From Calendula officinalis (lineage: Eukaryota > Streptophyta > Magnoliopsida > Asterales > Asteraceae), in NCBI GenBank assembly GCA_963853835.1, contig OY970832.1, forward strand, positions 35,124,063 to 35,188,062: 64,000 bases of DNA, written 5' to 3'. Position 1 is the stretch's first letter; every line of letters starts with the position of its first letter. The notes beneath the pieces were generated by a model. It was not told the origin of the DNA and did no database searches. It was given only the letters and a program-made list of their open reading frames with translations. The position numbers were made by a program, and so were the translations under genes. Shown piece after piece: positions 23,299 through 36,382 of this stretch.

Positions 23299-25290
23299 GA
23301 ACTTATTCTAGGCAGTGACGAACGAACCAGCTATTTTGGTTACTCGTGGGCGTGAAACGGACACCCGAGCTGAAAGTTATGAATGTTTTAGTATAGCACC
23401 TTTTGTCACACAATCTTGGATATTGAAGAGTTCGGGCCGAAGAGGGATGTTCGGGCCGAAGTGGTGTTCGGGCCGAAGTGGGATGTTCGGGCCGAAGTGT
23501 TGTTCGGGCTGCAGTGGTGTTCGGGCCGAAGTGGTGTTCGGGCCGAGGATGATGTTCGGGCCGAAGTTGAAGTTCGGGCCGAGGTCGGAGTTCGGGCCGA
23601 GGTTGAAGTTCGGGCCGAGGTTGAAGTTCGGGCCGAAAATGAAGTTCGGGCCGGGAACAGTGAAGAGTTCGGGCCGAACATGTTCTTGGCAGTGACGAAC
23701 GAACCAGCTATTTTGGTTACTCGTGGGCGTGAAACGGACACCCGAGCTGAAAGTTATGAATGTTTTAGTATAGCACCTTTTGTCACACAATCTTGGATAT
23801 TGAAGAGTTCGGGCCGAAGAGGGATGTTCGGGCCGAAGCGGTGTACGGGCCGAAGTGGGATGTTCGGGCCGAAGTGGTGTTCGGGCCGAAGTTCGTTGTT
23901 CGGGCCGAGGATGATGTTCGGGCCGAGGTTGAAGTTCGGGCCGAGGTCGGAGTACTGGCCGAGGTTGAAGTTCGGGCCGAGGTTGAAGTTCGGGCCGACA
24001 ATGAAGTTCGGGCAGGGAACAGTGAAGAGTTCGGGCCGAACTTGTTCTTGGCAGTGACGAACGAACCAGCTATTTTGGTTACTCGTGGGCGTGAAACGGA
24101 CACCCCAGCTGAAAGTTATGAATGTTTTAGTATAGCACCTTTTGTCCCACAATCTTGGATATTGAAAAGTTCGGGCCGAAGAGGGATGTTCGGGCCGAAG
24201 TGGTGTTCGGGCCGAAGTGGGATGTTCGGTCCGAAGTGGTGTTCGGGCAGAAGTGGTGTTCGGGCCGAAGTTCGGTGTTCGGGCCGAGGATGATGTTCGG
24301 GCCGAGGTTGAAGTTCGGGCCGAGGTCGGAGTTCGGAACGAGGTTGAAGTTCGGGCTGAGGTTGAAGTTCGTGCCGTAAATGAAGTTCGGGCCGGGAACA
24401 GTGAAGAGTTCGGGCCGAACTTGTTCTTGGCAGCGACGAACGAACCAGCTATTTTGGTTACTCGTAGGCGTGAAACGGACACCCGAGCTGAAAGTTATGA
24501 ATGTTTTAGTATAGCATCTTTTGTCACACAATCTTGGATATTGAAGAGTTCTGGCCGAAGAGGGATGTTCGGGCCGAAGTGGTGTTCGGGCCGAAGTGGG
24601 ATGTTCGGCCGAAGTGGTGTTCGGGCAGAAGTGGTGTTCGGGCCGAAGTTCGGTGTTCGGGCCGAGGATGATGTTCAGGCCGAGGTTGAAGTTCGGGCCG
24701 AGGTCGGAGTTCGGAACGAGGTTGAAGTTCGGGCTGAGGTTGAAGTTCGTGCCGAAAATGAAGTTCGGGCCGGGAACAGTGAAGAGTTCGGGCCGAACTT
24801 GTTCTTGGCAGTGACGAACGAACCAGCTATTTTGGTTACTCGTAGGCGTGAAACGGACACCCGAGCTGAAAGTTATGAATGTTTTAGTATAGCATCTTTT
24901 GTCACACAATCTTGGATATTGAAGAGTTCTGGCCGTAGAGGGATGTTCGGGCCGAAGTGGTGTTCGGGCCGAAGTGGGATGTTCGGGCCGAAGTGGTGTT
25001 CGGGCCGAAGTGGTGTTCGGGCCGAAGTTCGGTGTTCGGGCCAAGGATGATGTTCGGGCCGAGGTTGAAGTTCGGGCCGAGGTCGGAGTTCGGGCCGAGG
25101 TTGAAGTTCGGGCCGAGGTTGAAGTTCGGGCCGAAAATGAAGTTCGGGCCGGGAACAGTGAAGAGTTCGGGCCGAACTTGTTCTTGACAGTGACGAACGA
25201 ACCAGCTATTTTGGTTACTCGTGGGCGTGAAACGGACACCCGAGCTGAAAGTTATGAATGTTTTAGTATAGCACCTTTTGTCACACAATC

Positions 25291-25430
25291 TTGGATATTG
25301 AAGAGTTCGGGCCGAACTTGTTCTTGGCAGTGACGAACGAACCAGCTATTTTGGTTACTCGTGGGCGTGAAACGGACACCCGAGCTGAAAATTATGAATG
25401 TTTTAGTATAGCACCTTTTGTCACACAATC
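25291..25430 (+). repeat. 140-bp core-only unit 4
   Basis: Core-only unit with GAAAATTATG. It is followed by an AAGAGTTAAGGCCG unit. Confidence 0.95.
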
Positions 25431-27159
25431 TTGGATATTGAAGAGTTAAGGCCGAAGAGGGATGTTCGGGCCGAAGTGGTGTTCGGGACGAAGTGGTCTA
25501 CGGGCCGAAGTGGTGTTCGGGCCGAAGTGGTGTTCGGGACGAGGATGATGTTCGGGGCGAGGTTGAAGTTCGGGCCGAGGTCGGAGTTCGGGCGGAGGTT
25601 GAAGTTCGGGCCGAGGTTGAAGTTCGGGCCGAAAATGAAGTTCGGGCCGGGAACAGTGAAGAGTTCGGGCCGAACTTGTTCTTGACAGTGACGAACGAAC
25701 CAGCTATTTTGGTTACTCGTGGGCGTGAAACGGACACCCGAGCTGAAAGTTATGAATGTTTTAGTATAGCACCTTTTGTCACACAATCTTGGATATTGAA
25801 GAGTTCGGGCCGAAGAGGGATGTTCGGGCCGAAATGGTGTTCGGGGCGAAGTGGTGTTCGGGCCGAGGATGATGTTCGGGCCGAAGTTGAAGTTCGGGCC
25901 GAGGTCGGAGTTCGGGCCGAGGTTGAAGTTCGGGCCGAGGTTGAAGTTCGGGCCGAAAATGAAGTTCGGGCCGGGAACAGTGAAGAGTTCGGGCCGAACA
26001 TGTTCTTGGCAGTGACGAACGAACCAGCTATTTTGGTTACTCGTGGGCGTGAAACGGACACCCGAGCTGAAAGTTATGAATGTTTTAGTATAGCACCTTT
26101 TGTCACACAATCTTGGATATTGAAGAGTTCGGGCCGAAGAGGGATGTTCGGGCCGAAGCGGTGTTCGGGCCGAAGTGGGATGTTCGGGCCGAAGTGGTGT
26201 TCGGGCCGAAGTTCGGTGTTCGGGCCGAGGATGATGTTCGGGCCGAGGTTGAAGTTCGGGCCGAGGTCGGAGTACTGGCCGAGGTTGAAGTTCGGGCCGA
26301 GGTTGAAGTTCGGGCCGAAAATGAAGTTCGGGCCGGGAAAAGTGAAGAGTTCGGGCCGAACTTGTTCTTGGCAGTGACGAACGAACCAGCTATTTTGGTT
26401 ACTCGTGGGCGTGAAACGGACACCCGAGCTGAAAGTTATGAATGTTTTAGTATAGCACCTTTTGTCACACAATCTTGGATATTGAAGAGTTCGGGCCGAA
26501 GAGGGATGTTCGGGCCGAAGTGGTGTTCGGGCCGAAGTGGGATGTTCGGGCCGAAGTGGTGTTCGTGCCGAAGTGGTGTTCGGGCCGAGGATGATGTTCG
26601 GGCCGAGGTTGAAGTTCGGGCCGAGGTCGGAGTTCAGGCCGAGGTTGAAGTTCGGGCCAAAAATGAAGTTCGGGCCGGGAACAGTGAAGAGTTCGGGCCG
26701 AACATGTTCTTGGCAGTGACGAACAAACCAGCTATTTTGTTACTCGTGGGCGTGAAACGGACACCCGAGCGGAAAGTTATAAATGTTTTAATATAGCACC
26801 TTTTGTCGCACAATCTTGGATATTGAAGAGTTCGGGCCGAAGAGGGATGTTCAGGCCGAAGTGGTGTTCGGGCCGAAGTGGGATGTTCGGGCCAAAGTGG
26901 TGTTCGGGCCGAAGTTCGGTGTTCGGGCCGAGGATGATGTTCGGGCCGAGGTCGGAGTTCGGGCCGAGGTTGAAGTTCGGGCCGAGGTTGACGTTCGGGC
27001 CGAAAATGAAGTTCGGGCCGGGAACAGTGAAGAGTTCGGGCCGAACTTGTTCTTGGCAGTGACGAACGAACCAACTATTTTGGTTACTCGTGGGCGTGAA
27101 ACGGACACCCGAGCTGAAAGTTATGAATGTTTTAGTATAGCACCTTTTGTCACACAATC

Positions 27160-28263
27160 TTGGATATTGAAGAGTTCGGGCCGAAGAGGGATGTTCGGGC
27201 CGAAGTGGTGTTCGGGCCGAAGTGGGATGTTCGGGCCGAAGTGGTGTTCGGGCCGAAGTGGTGTTCGGGCCGAGGATGATGTTCGGGCCGAGGTTGAAGT
27301 TCGGGCCGAGGTCGGAGTTCGGGCCGAGGTTGAAGTTCGGGCCAAAAATGAAGTTCGGGCCGGGAACAGTGAAGAGTTCGGGCCAAACTTGTTCTTGACA
27401 GTGACGAACGAACCAGCTATTTTGGTTACTCGTGGGCGTGAAACGGACATCCGAGCTGAAAGTTATGAATGTTTTAGTATAGCACATTTTGTCACACAAT
27501 CTTGGAAATTGAAGAGTTCGGGCCGAAGAGGGATGTTCGGGCTGAAGTGGGATGTTCGGGCCGAAGTGGGATGTTCGGGCCGAAGTGGTGTTCGGGCCGA
27601 AGTTCGGTGTTCGGGCCGAGGATGATGTTCGGGTCGAGGTTGAAGTTCGGTCCGAGGTCGGAGTTCGGGCCGAGGTTGAAGTTCGGGCCGAGGTTGAAGT
27701 TCGGGCCGAAAATGAAGTTCGGGCCGGGAACATTGAAGAATTCGGGCCGAACTTGGTCTTGGCAGTGACGAACGAACCAGCTATTTTGGTTACTCGTGGG
27801 CGTGAAACGGACACCCGAGCTGAAAGTTATGAATGTTTTAGTATAGCACCTTTTGTCACACAATCTTGGATATTGAAGAGTTCGGCCCGAAGAGGGATGT
27901 TCGGGCCGAAGAGGGATGTTCGGGCCGAAGTGGTGTTCGGGCCGAAGTGGGATGTTCGGGCCGAAGTGGCGTTCGGGCTGAAGTGGTGTTTGGGCCGAAG
28001 TTCGGTGTTCGGGCCGAGGATGATGTTCGGGCCGAGGTTGAAGTTCGGGCCGAGGTCGGAGTACGGGCCGAGGTTGAAGTTCGGGCCGAGGTTGAAGTTC
28101 GGGCCGAAAATGAAGTTCGGGCCGGGAACAGTGAAGAGTTCGGGCCGAACTTGGTCTTGGCAGTGACGAACGAACCAACTATTTTTGTTACTCGTGGGCG
28201 TGAAACGGACACCCGAGCTGAAAGTTATGAATGTTTTGTTATAGCACCTTTTGTCACACAATC
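27160..28263 (+). repeat. Three-unit HOR, copy 1 (1,104 bp)
   Basis: Units of 342, 364 and 398 bp. Private features: TTGGAAATTG anchor at 27,502 and GGCGTTCGGGC near 27,969. The third unit contains two successive AAGAGGGATG sub-repeats and ends AACTTGGTCTTGG. Confidence 0.94.
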
Positions 28264-29367
28264 TTGGATATTGAAGAGTTCGGGCCGAAGAGGGATGTTC
28301 GGGCCGAAGTGGTGTTCGGGCCGAAGTGGGATGTTCGGGCCGAAGTGGTGTTCGGGCCGAAGTGGTGTTCGGGCCGAGGATGATGTTCGGCCCGAGGTTG
28401 AAGTTCGGGCCGAGGTCGGAGTTCGGGCCGAGGTTGAAGTTCGGGCCAAAAATGAAGTTCGGGCCGGGAACAGTGAAGAGTTCGGGCCAAACTTGTTCTT
28501 GACAGTGACGAACGAACCAGCTATTTTGGTTACTCGTGGGCGTGAAACGGACATCCGAGCTGAAAGTTATGAATGTTTTAGTGTAGCACCTTTTGTCACA
28601 CAATCTTGGATATTGAAGAGTTCGGGCTGAAGAGGGATGTTCGGGCCGAAGTGGGATGTTCGGGCCGAAGTGGGATGTTCGGGCCGAAGTGGTGTTCGGG
28701 CCGAAGTTCGGTGTTCGGGCCGAGGATGATGTTCGGGTCGAGGTTGAAGTTCGGTCCGAAGTCGGAGTTCGGGCCGAGGTTGAAGTTCGGGCCGAGGTTG
28801 AAGTTCGGGCCGAAAATGAAGTTCGGGCCGGGAACATTGAGGAATTCGGGCCGAACTTGGTCTTGGCAGTGACGTACGAACCAGCTATTTTGGTTACTCG
28901 TGGGCGTGAAACGGACACCCGAGCTGAAAGTTATGAATGTTTTAGTACAGCACCTGTTGTCACACAATCTTGGATATTGAAGAGTTCGGGCCGAAGAGGG
29001 ATGTTCGGGCCGAAGAGGGATGTTCGGGCCGAAGTGGTGTTCGGGCCGAAGTGGGATGTTCGGGCCGAAGTGGTGTTCGGGCTGAAGTGGTGTTTGGGCC
29101 GAAGTTCGGTGTTCGGGCCGAGGATGATGTTCGGGCCGAGGTTGAAGTTCGGGCCGAGGTCGGAGTACGGGCCGAGGTTGAAGTTCGGGCCGAGGTTGAA
29201 GTTTGGGCCGAAAATGAAGTTCGGGACGGGAACAGTGAAGAGTTCGGGCCGAACTTGGTCTTGGCAGTGACGAACGAACCAACTATTTTTGTTACTCGTG
29301 GGCGTGAAACGGACACCCGAGCTGAAAGTTATGAATGTTTTAGTATAGCACCTTTTGTCACACAATC
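28264..29367 (+). repeat. Three-unit HOR, copy 2 (1,104 bp)
   Basis: Identical unit lengths to copy 1 (342, 364, 398). Private changes: GTACAGCACCTGTTG near 28,946, GAGGAATTCGGG near 28,848 and GTGTAGCACC near 28,581. Confidence 0.94.
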
Positions 29368-30450
29368 TTGGATATTGAAGAGTTCGGGCCGAAGAGGGAT
29401 GTTCGGGCCGAAGTGGTGTTCGGGCCGAAGTGGGATGTTCGGGCCGAAGTGGTGTTCGGGCCGAAGTGGTGTTCGGGCCGAGGATGATGTTCGGGCCGAG
29501 GTTGAAGTTCGGGCCGAGGTCGGAGTTCGGGCCGAGGTTGAAGTTCGGGCCAAAAATGAAGTTCGGGCCGGGAACAGTGAAGAGTTCGGGCCGAACTTGT
29601 TCTTGACAGTGACGAACGAACCAGCTATTTTGGTTACTCGTGGGCGTGAAACGGACACCCGAGCTGAAAGTTATGAATGTTTTAGTATAGCACCTTTTGT
29701 CACACAATCTTGGATATTGAAGAGTTCGGGCCGAAGAGGGATGTTCGGGCCGAAGTGGTGTTCGGGCCGAAGTGGGATGTTCGGGCCGAAGTGGTGTTCG
29801 GGCCGAAGTGGTGTTCGGGCCGAAGTTCGGTGTTCGGGCCGAGGATGATGTTCGGGTCGAGGTTGAAGTTCGGGCCGAGGTTGAAGTTCGGGCCGAGGTT
29901 GAAGTTCGGGCCGAAAATGAAGTTCGGGCCGGGAACATTGAAGAATTCGGGCCGAACTTGGTCTTGGCAGTGACGAACGAACCAGCTATTTTGGTTACTC
30001 GTGGGCGTGAAACGGACACCCGAGCTGAAAGTTATGAATGTTTTAGTATAGCACCTTTTGTCACACAATCTTGGATATTGAAGAGTTCGGGCCAAAGAGG
30101 GATGTTCGGGCCGAAGAGGGATGTTCGGGCCGAAGTGGTGTTCGGGCCGAAGTGGGATGTTCGGGCCGAAGTGGTGTTCGGGCTGAAGTGGTGTTCGGGC
30201 CGAAGTTCGGTGTTCGGGCCGAGGATGATGTCCGGGCCGAGGTTGAAGTTCGGGCCGAGGTCGGAGTTCGGGCCGAGGTTGAAGTTCGGGCCGAGGTTGA
30301 AGTTCGGGCCGGGAACAGTGAAGAGTTCGGGCCGAACTTGTTCTTGGCAGTGACGAACGAACCAGCTATTTTGGTTACTCGTGGGCGTGAAACGGACACC
30401 CGAGCTGAAAGTTATGAATGTTTTAGTATAGCACCTTTTGTCACACAATC
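29368..30450 (+). repeat. Three-unit HOR, copy 3 (1,083 bp)
   Basis: Units of 342, 361 and 380 bp. The third unit has lost one GG-type sub-repeat including AAATGAAG and ends with the AACTTGTTCTTGG form, so copy 3 grades into the following array. Confidence 0.9.
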
Positions 30451-33400
30451 TTGGATATTGAAGAGTTCGGGCCGAAGAGGGATGTTCGGGCCGAATGGTG
30501 TTCGGGCCGAAGTGGGATGTTCGGGCCAAAGTGTTGTTCGGGCCGAAGTGGTGTTCGGGCCGAGGATGATGTTCGGGCCGAGGTTGAAGTTCGGGCCGAG
30601 GTCGGAGTTCGGGCCGAGGTTGAAGTTCGGGCCGAAAATGAAGTTCGGGCCGGGAACAGTGAAGAGTTCGGGCCGAACTTGTTCTTGACAGTGACGAACG
30701 ACCCAGCTATTTTGGTTACTCGTGGTTGTGAAACGGACATCCGAGCTGAAAGTTATGAATGTTTTAGTATAGCACCTTTTGTCACACAATCTTGGATATT
30801 GAAGAGTTCGGGCCGAAGAGGGATGTTCGGGCCGAAGTGGTGTTCGGGCCGAAGTAGGATGTTCGGGCCGAAGTGGTGTTCGGGCCGAAGTTCGGTGTTC
30901 GGGCCGAGGATGATGTTCGGGCCGAGGTTGAAGTTCGGGTCAAGGTCGGAGTTCGGGCCGAGGTTGAAGTTCGGGCTGAGGTTGAAGTTCGGGCCGAAAA
31001 TGAAGTTCGGGCCGAGAACAGTGAAGAGTTCGGGCCGAACTTGTTCTTGGCAGTGTCGAACGAACCAGTTATTTTGGTTACTCGTGGGCGTAAAACGGAC
31101 ACCTGAGCTGAAAGTTATTAATGTTTTAGTATAGCACCTTTTGTCACACAATCTTGGATATTGAAGAGTTCGAGCCGAAGAGGGATGTTCGGGCCGAAGT
31201 GGGATGTTCGGGCCGAAGTGGTGTTCGGGCCGAAGTGGTGTTCGGGCCGAAGTTCGGTGTTCGGGCCGAGGATGATGTTCGGGCCGAGGTCGGAGTTCGG
31301 GCCGAGGTCGGAGTTCAGGCCGAGGTCGGAGTTCGGGCTGAGGTTGAAGTTCGGGCCGAGGTTGAAGTTCGGGCCGAAAATGAAGTTCGGGAAGGGAACA
31401 GTGAAGAGTTCGGGCCGAACTTGTTCTTGGCAGTGACGAACGAACCAGCAATTTTGGTTACTCGTGGGCGTGAAACGGACACCCCAGCTGAAAGTTATGA
31501 ATGTTTTAGTATAGCACCTTTTGTCCCACAATCTTGGATATTGAAAAGTTCGGGCCGAAGAGGGATGTTCGGGCCGAAGTGGTGTTCGGGCTGAAGTGGG
31601 ATGTTCGGGCCGAAGTGGTGTTGGGGCAGAAGTGGTGTTCGGGCCGAAGTTCGGTGTTCGGGCCGAGGATGATGTTCGGGCCGAGGTTGAAGTTCGGGTC
31701 GAGGTCGGAGTTCGGAACGAGGTTGAAGTTCGGGCTGAGGTTGAAGTTCGTGCCGTAAATGAAGTTCGGGCCGGGAACAGTGAAGAGTTCGGGCCGAACT
31801 TGTTCTTGGCAGTGACGAACGAACCAGCTATTTTGGTTACTCGTAGGCGTGAAACGGACACCCGAGCTGAAAGTTATGAATGTTTTAGTATAGCATCTTT
31901 TGTCACACAATCTTGGATATTGAAGAGTTCTGGCCGAAGAGGGATGTTCGGGCCGAAGTGTTGTTCGGGCCGAAGTGGGATGTTCGGGCCGAAGTGGTGT
32001 TCGGGCCGAAGTGGTATTCGGGCCGAGGATGATGTTCGGGCCGAGGATGATGTTCGGGCCGAGGTTGAAGTTCAGGCCGAGGTCGGAGTTCGGGCCGAGG
32101 TTGAAGTTCGGGCCGAGGTTGAAGTTCGGGCCGAAAATGAAGTTCGGGCCGGGAACAGTGAAAAGTTCGGGCCGAACTTGTTCTTGACAGTGACGAACGA
32201 ACCAGCTATTTTGGTTACTCGTGGGCGTGAAACGGACACCCGAGCTGAAAGTTATGAATGTTTTAGTATAGCATCTTTTGTCACACAATCTTGGATATTG
32301 AAGAGTTCTGGCTGAAGAGGGATGTTCGGGCCGAAGTGGTGTTCGGGCCGAAGTGGGATGTTCGGGCTGAAGTGGTGTTCGGGCCGAAGTGGTGTTCAGG
32401 CCGAAGTTCGGTGTTCGGGCCGAGGATGATGTTCGGGCCGAGGTTGAAGTTCGGGCCGAGGTCGGAGTTCGGGCCGAGGTTGAAGTTCGGGCCGAGGTTG
32501 AAGTTCGGGCTGAAAATGAAGTTCGGGCCGGGAACAGTGAAGAGTTCGGGCCGAACTTGTTCTTGACAGTGACGAACGAACCAGCTATTTTGGTTACTCG
32601 TGGGCGTGAAACGGACACCCGAGCTGAAAGTTATGAATGTTTTAGTATAGCACCTTTTGTCACACAATCTTGGATATTGAAGAGTTCGGGCCGAAGAGGG
32701 ATGTTCGGGCCGAAGTGGTGTTCGGGCCGAAGTTCGGTGTTCGGGCCGAGGATGATGTCCGGGCAGAGGTTGAAGTTCGGGCCGAGGTCGGAGTTCGGGC
32801 CGAGGTTGAAGTTCGGGCCGAAAATGAAGTTCGGGCCGGGAACAGTGAAGAGTTCGGGCCGAACTTGTTCTTGGCAGTGACGAACGAACCAGCTATTTTG
32901 GTTACTCGTGGGCGTGAAACGGACACCCGAGCTGAAAGTTATGAATGTTTTAGTATAGCACCTTTTGTCACACAATCTTGGATATTGAAGAGTTCGGGCC
33001 GAAGAGGGATGTTCGGGCCGAAGTGGTGTTCGGGCCGAAGTGGGATGTTCGGGCCGAAGTGTTGTTCGGGCCAAAGTGGTGTTCGGGCCGAGGATGATGT
33101 TCGGGCCGAGGTTGAAGTTCGGGCCGAGGTCGGAGTTCGGACCGAGGTTGATGTTCGGGCCGGGAACAGTGAAGAGTTCGGGCCGAACTTGTTCTTGACA
33201 GTGACGAACGAACCAGCTATTTTGGTTACTCGTGGTTGTGAAACGGACATCCGAGCTGAAAGTTATGAATGTTTTAGTATAGCACCTTTTGTCACACAAT
33301 CTTGGATATTGAAGAGTTCGGGCCGAAGAGGGATGTTCGGGCCGAAGTGGTGTTCGGGCCGAAGTGGGATATTCGGGCCGAAGTGGTGTTCGGGCCGAAG

Positions 33401-36382
33401 TTCGGTGTTCGGGCCGAGGATGATGTTCGGGCCGAGGTTGAAGTTCGGGTCAAGGTCGGAGTTCGGGCCGAGGTTGAAGTTCGGGCCGAGGTTGAAGTTC
33501 GGGCCGAAAATGAAGTTCGGGCCGAGAACAGTGAAGAGTTCGGGCCGAACTTGTTCTTGGCAGTGTCGAACGAACCAGTTATTTTGGTTACTCGTGGGCG
33601 TAAAACGGACACCTGAGCTGAAAGTTATGAATGTTTTAGTATAGCACCTTTTGTCACACAATCTTGGATATTGAAGAGTTCGAGCCGAAGAGGGATGTTC
33701 GGGCCGCAGTGGGATGTTCGGGCCGAAGTGGTGTTCGGGCCGAAGTGGTGTTCGGGCCGAAGTTCGGTGTTCGGGCCGAGGTTGGAGTTCGGGCCGAGGT
33801 CGGAGTTCTGGCCGAGGTCGGAGTTCGGGCCGAGGTTGAAGTTCGGGCCGAGGTTGAAGTTCGGGCCGAAAATGAAGTTCGGGCAGGGAACAGTGAATAG
33901 TTCGGGCCGAACTTGTTCTTGGCAGTGACGAACGAACCAGCTATTTTGGTTACTCGTGGGCGTGAAACGGACACCCCAGCTGAAAGTTATGAATGTTTTA
34001 GTATAGCACCTTTTGTCCCACAATCTTGGATATTGAAAAGTTCAGGCCGAAGAGGGATGTTCGGGCCGAAGTGGTGTTCGGGCCGAAGTGGGATGTTCGG
34101 GCCGAAGTGGTGTTCGGGCAGAAGTGGTGTTCGGGCCGAGGATGATGTTCGGGCCGAGGTTGAAGTTCGGGCCGAGGTCGGAGTTCGGAACGAGGTTGAA
34201 GTTCGGGCTGAGGTTGAAGTTCGTGCCGTAAATGAAGTTCGAGCCGGGAACAGTGAAGAGTTCGGGCCGAACTTGTTCTTGGCAGTGACGAACGAACCAG
34301 CTATTTTGGTTACTCGTAGGCGTGAAACGGACACCCGAGCTGAAAGTTATGAATGTTTTAGTATAGCATCTTTTGTCACACAATCTTCGATATTGAAGAG
34401 TTCTGGCCGAAGAGGGATGTTCGGGCCGAAGTGGTGTTCGGGCCGAAGTGGGATGTTCGGGCCGAAGTGGTGTTCGGGCAGAAGTGGTGTTCGGGCCGAA
34501 GTTCGGTGTTCGGGCCGAGGATGATGTTCGGGCCGAGGTTGAAGTTCGGGCCGAGGTCGGAGTTCGGAACGAGGTTGAAGTTCGGTCTGAGGTTGAAGTT
34601 CGTGCCGAAAATGAAGTTCGGGCCGGGAACAGTGAAGAGTTCGGTCCGAACTTGTTCTTGGCAGTGACGAACGAACCAGCTATTTTGGTTACTCGTAGGC
34701 GTGAAACGGACACCCGAGCTGAAAGTTATGAATGTTTTAGTATAGCATCCTTTGTCACACAATCTTGGATATTGAAGAGTTCTGGCCGAAGAGGGATGTT
34801 CGGGCCGAAGTGGTGTTCGGGCCGAAGTGGGATGTTCCGGCCGAAGTGGTGTTCGGGCCGAAGTGGTGTTCGGGCCGAAGTTCGGTGTTCGGGCCGAGGA
34901 TGATGTTCGGGCCGAGGTTGAAGTTCGGGCCGAGGTCGGAGTTCGGGCCGAGGTTGAAGTTCGGGTCGAGGTTGAAGTTCGGGCCGAAAATGAAGTTCGG
35001 GCCGGGAACAGTGAAGAGTTCGGGCCGAACTTGTTCTTGACAGTGACGAACGAACCAGCTATTTTGGTTACTCGTGGGCGTGAAACGGACACCCGAGCTG
35101 AAAGTTATGAATGTTTTAGTATAGCACCTTTTGTCACACAATCTTGGATATTGAAGAGTTCGGGCCGAACTTGTTCTTGGCAGTGACGAACGAACCAGCT
35201 ATTTTGGTTACTCATGGGCGTGAGACGGACACCCGAGCTGAAAATTATTAATGTTTTAGTATAGCACCTTTTGTCACACAATCTTGGATATTGAAGAGTT
35301 AAGCCCGAAGAGGGATGTTCGGGCCGAAGTGGTGTTCGGGCCGAAGTGGTGTACGGGCCGAAGTGGTGTTCGGGCCGAAGTGGTGTTCGGGACGAGGATG
35401 ATGTTCGGGCCGAGGTTGAAGTTCGGGCCGAGGTCGGAGTTCGGGCCGAGGTTGAAGTTCGGGCCGAGGTTGAAGTTCGGGCCGAAAATGAAGTTCGGGC
35501 CGGGAACAGTGAAGAGTTCGGGCCGAACTTGTTCTTGATAGTGACGAACGAACCAGCTATTTTGGTTACTCGTGGGCGTGAAACGGACATCCGAGCTGAA
35601 AGTTATGAATGTTTTAGTATAGCACCTTTTGTCACAGAATCTTGGATATTGAAGAGTTCGGGACGAAGAGGGATGTTCGGGTCGAAGTGGTGTTCGGGCC
35701 GAAGAGGGATGTTCGGGCCGAAGTGGTGTTCGGGCCAAAGTGGTGTTCGGTCCGAAGTTCGGTGTGCGGGCTGAAGATGATGTTCGGGCCGAGGTTGAAG
35801 TTCGGACCGAGGTCGGAGTTCGGGCCGAGGTTGAAGTTCGGGCCGAAAATGAAGTTCGTGCCGGGAACAGTGAAGAGTTCGGGCCGAACTTGTTCTTGGC
35901 AGTGACGAACGAACCAGCTATTTTGGTTACTCGTGGGCGTGAAACGGACACCCGAGCTGAAAGTTATGAATGCTTTAGTATAGCACCTTTTATCACACAA
36001 TCTTGGATATTGAAGAGTTCGGGCCGAAGAGGGATGTTCGGGCCGAAGTGGTGTTCGGGCCGAAGTGGGATGTTCGGGCCGAAGTGGTGTTCGGGCCGAA
36101 GTGGTGTTCGGGCCGAAGTTCGGTGTTCGGGCCGAGGATGATGTTCGAGGCCGAGGTTGATGTTCGGGCCGAGGTCGGAGTTCGGGCCGAGGTTGAAGTT
36201 CGGGCCGAGGTTGAAGTTCGGGCTGAAAATGAAGTTCGGGCCGGGAACAGTGAAGAGTTCGGGCCGAACTTGTTCTAGGCTGTGACGAACGAACCAGCTA
36301 TTTTGGTTACTCGTGGGCGTGAAACGGACACCCGAGCTGAAAGTTATGAATGTTTTAGTATAGCACCTTTTGTCACACAATC
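30451..36382 (+). repeat. Array segment 7, 17 unit anchors
   Basis: Anchors lie at 30451, 30792, 31154, 31534, 31913, 32291, 32670, 32978, 33302, 33664, 34026, 34386, 34765, 35144, 35284, 35642 and 36003. It holds two runs of the diagnostic chain (30,792-32,669 and 33,302-36,382), each opened by a CTCGTGGTTGTG spacer (30,723 and 33,233). Only the second run goes on to a 140-bp unit (35,144). No gene is seen. Confidence 0.94.
35144..35283 (+). repeat. 140-bp core-only unit 5
   Basis: Core-only unit with GAAAATTATTAATG, ACTCATGGGC and GTGAGACGG. It is followed by a unit starting AAGAGTTAAGCCCG. Confidence 0.95.

Larger units (their letters stand above)
20278..27159 (+). repeat. Array segment 5, 20 unit anchors
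   Basis: Anchors lie at 20278, 20620, 20982, 21362, 21739, 22118, 22258, 22616, 22977, 23416, 23793, 24155, 24534, 24912, 25291, 25431, 25789, 26113, 26475 and 26816. Units at 22,118 and 25,291 are 140-bp units. The unit at 22,977 is enlarged to 439 bp by a 59-bp tandem duplication. The stretch 20,620-23,415 carries the ordered chain of diagnostic variants described in the findings. No gene is seen. Confidence 0.95.
27160..30450 (+). repeat. Array segment 6: three tandem copies of a three-unit HOR
   Basis: Anchors lie at 27160, 27502, 27866, 28264, 28606, 28970, 29368, 29710 and 30071. Spacing repeats as 342, 364, 398; then 342, 364, 398; then 342, 361, 380. Each copy carries GGGCCAAAAATGAAG in unit one, ACATTGAAGAATTCGGG (ACATTGAGGAATTCGGG in the second copy) with AACTTGGTCTTGG in unit two, and a doubled AAGAGGGATG sub-repeat in unit three. 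No gene is seen. Confidence 0.95.
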
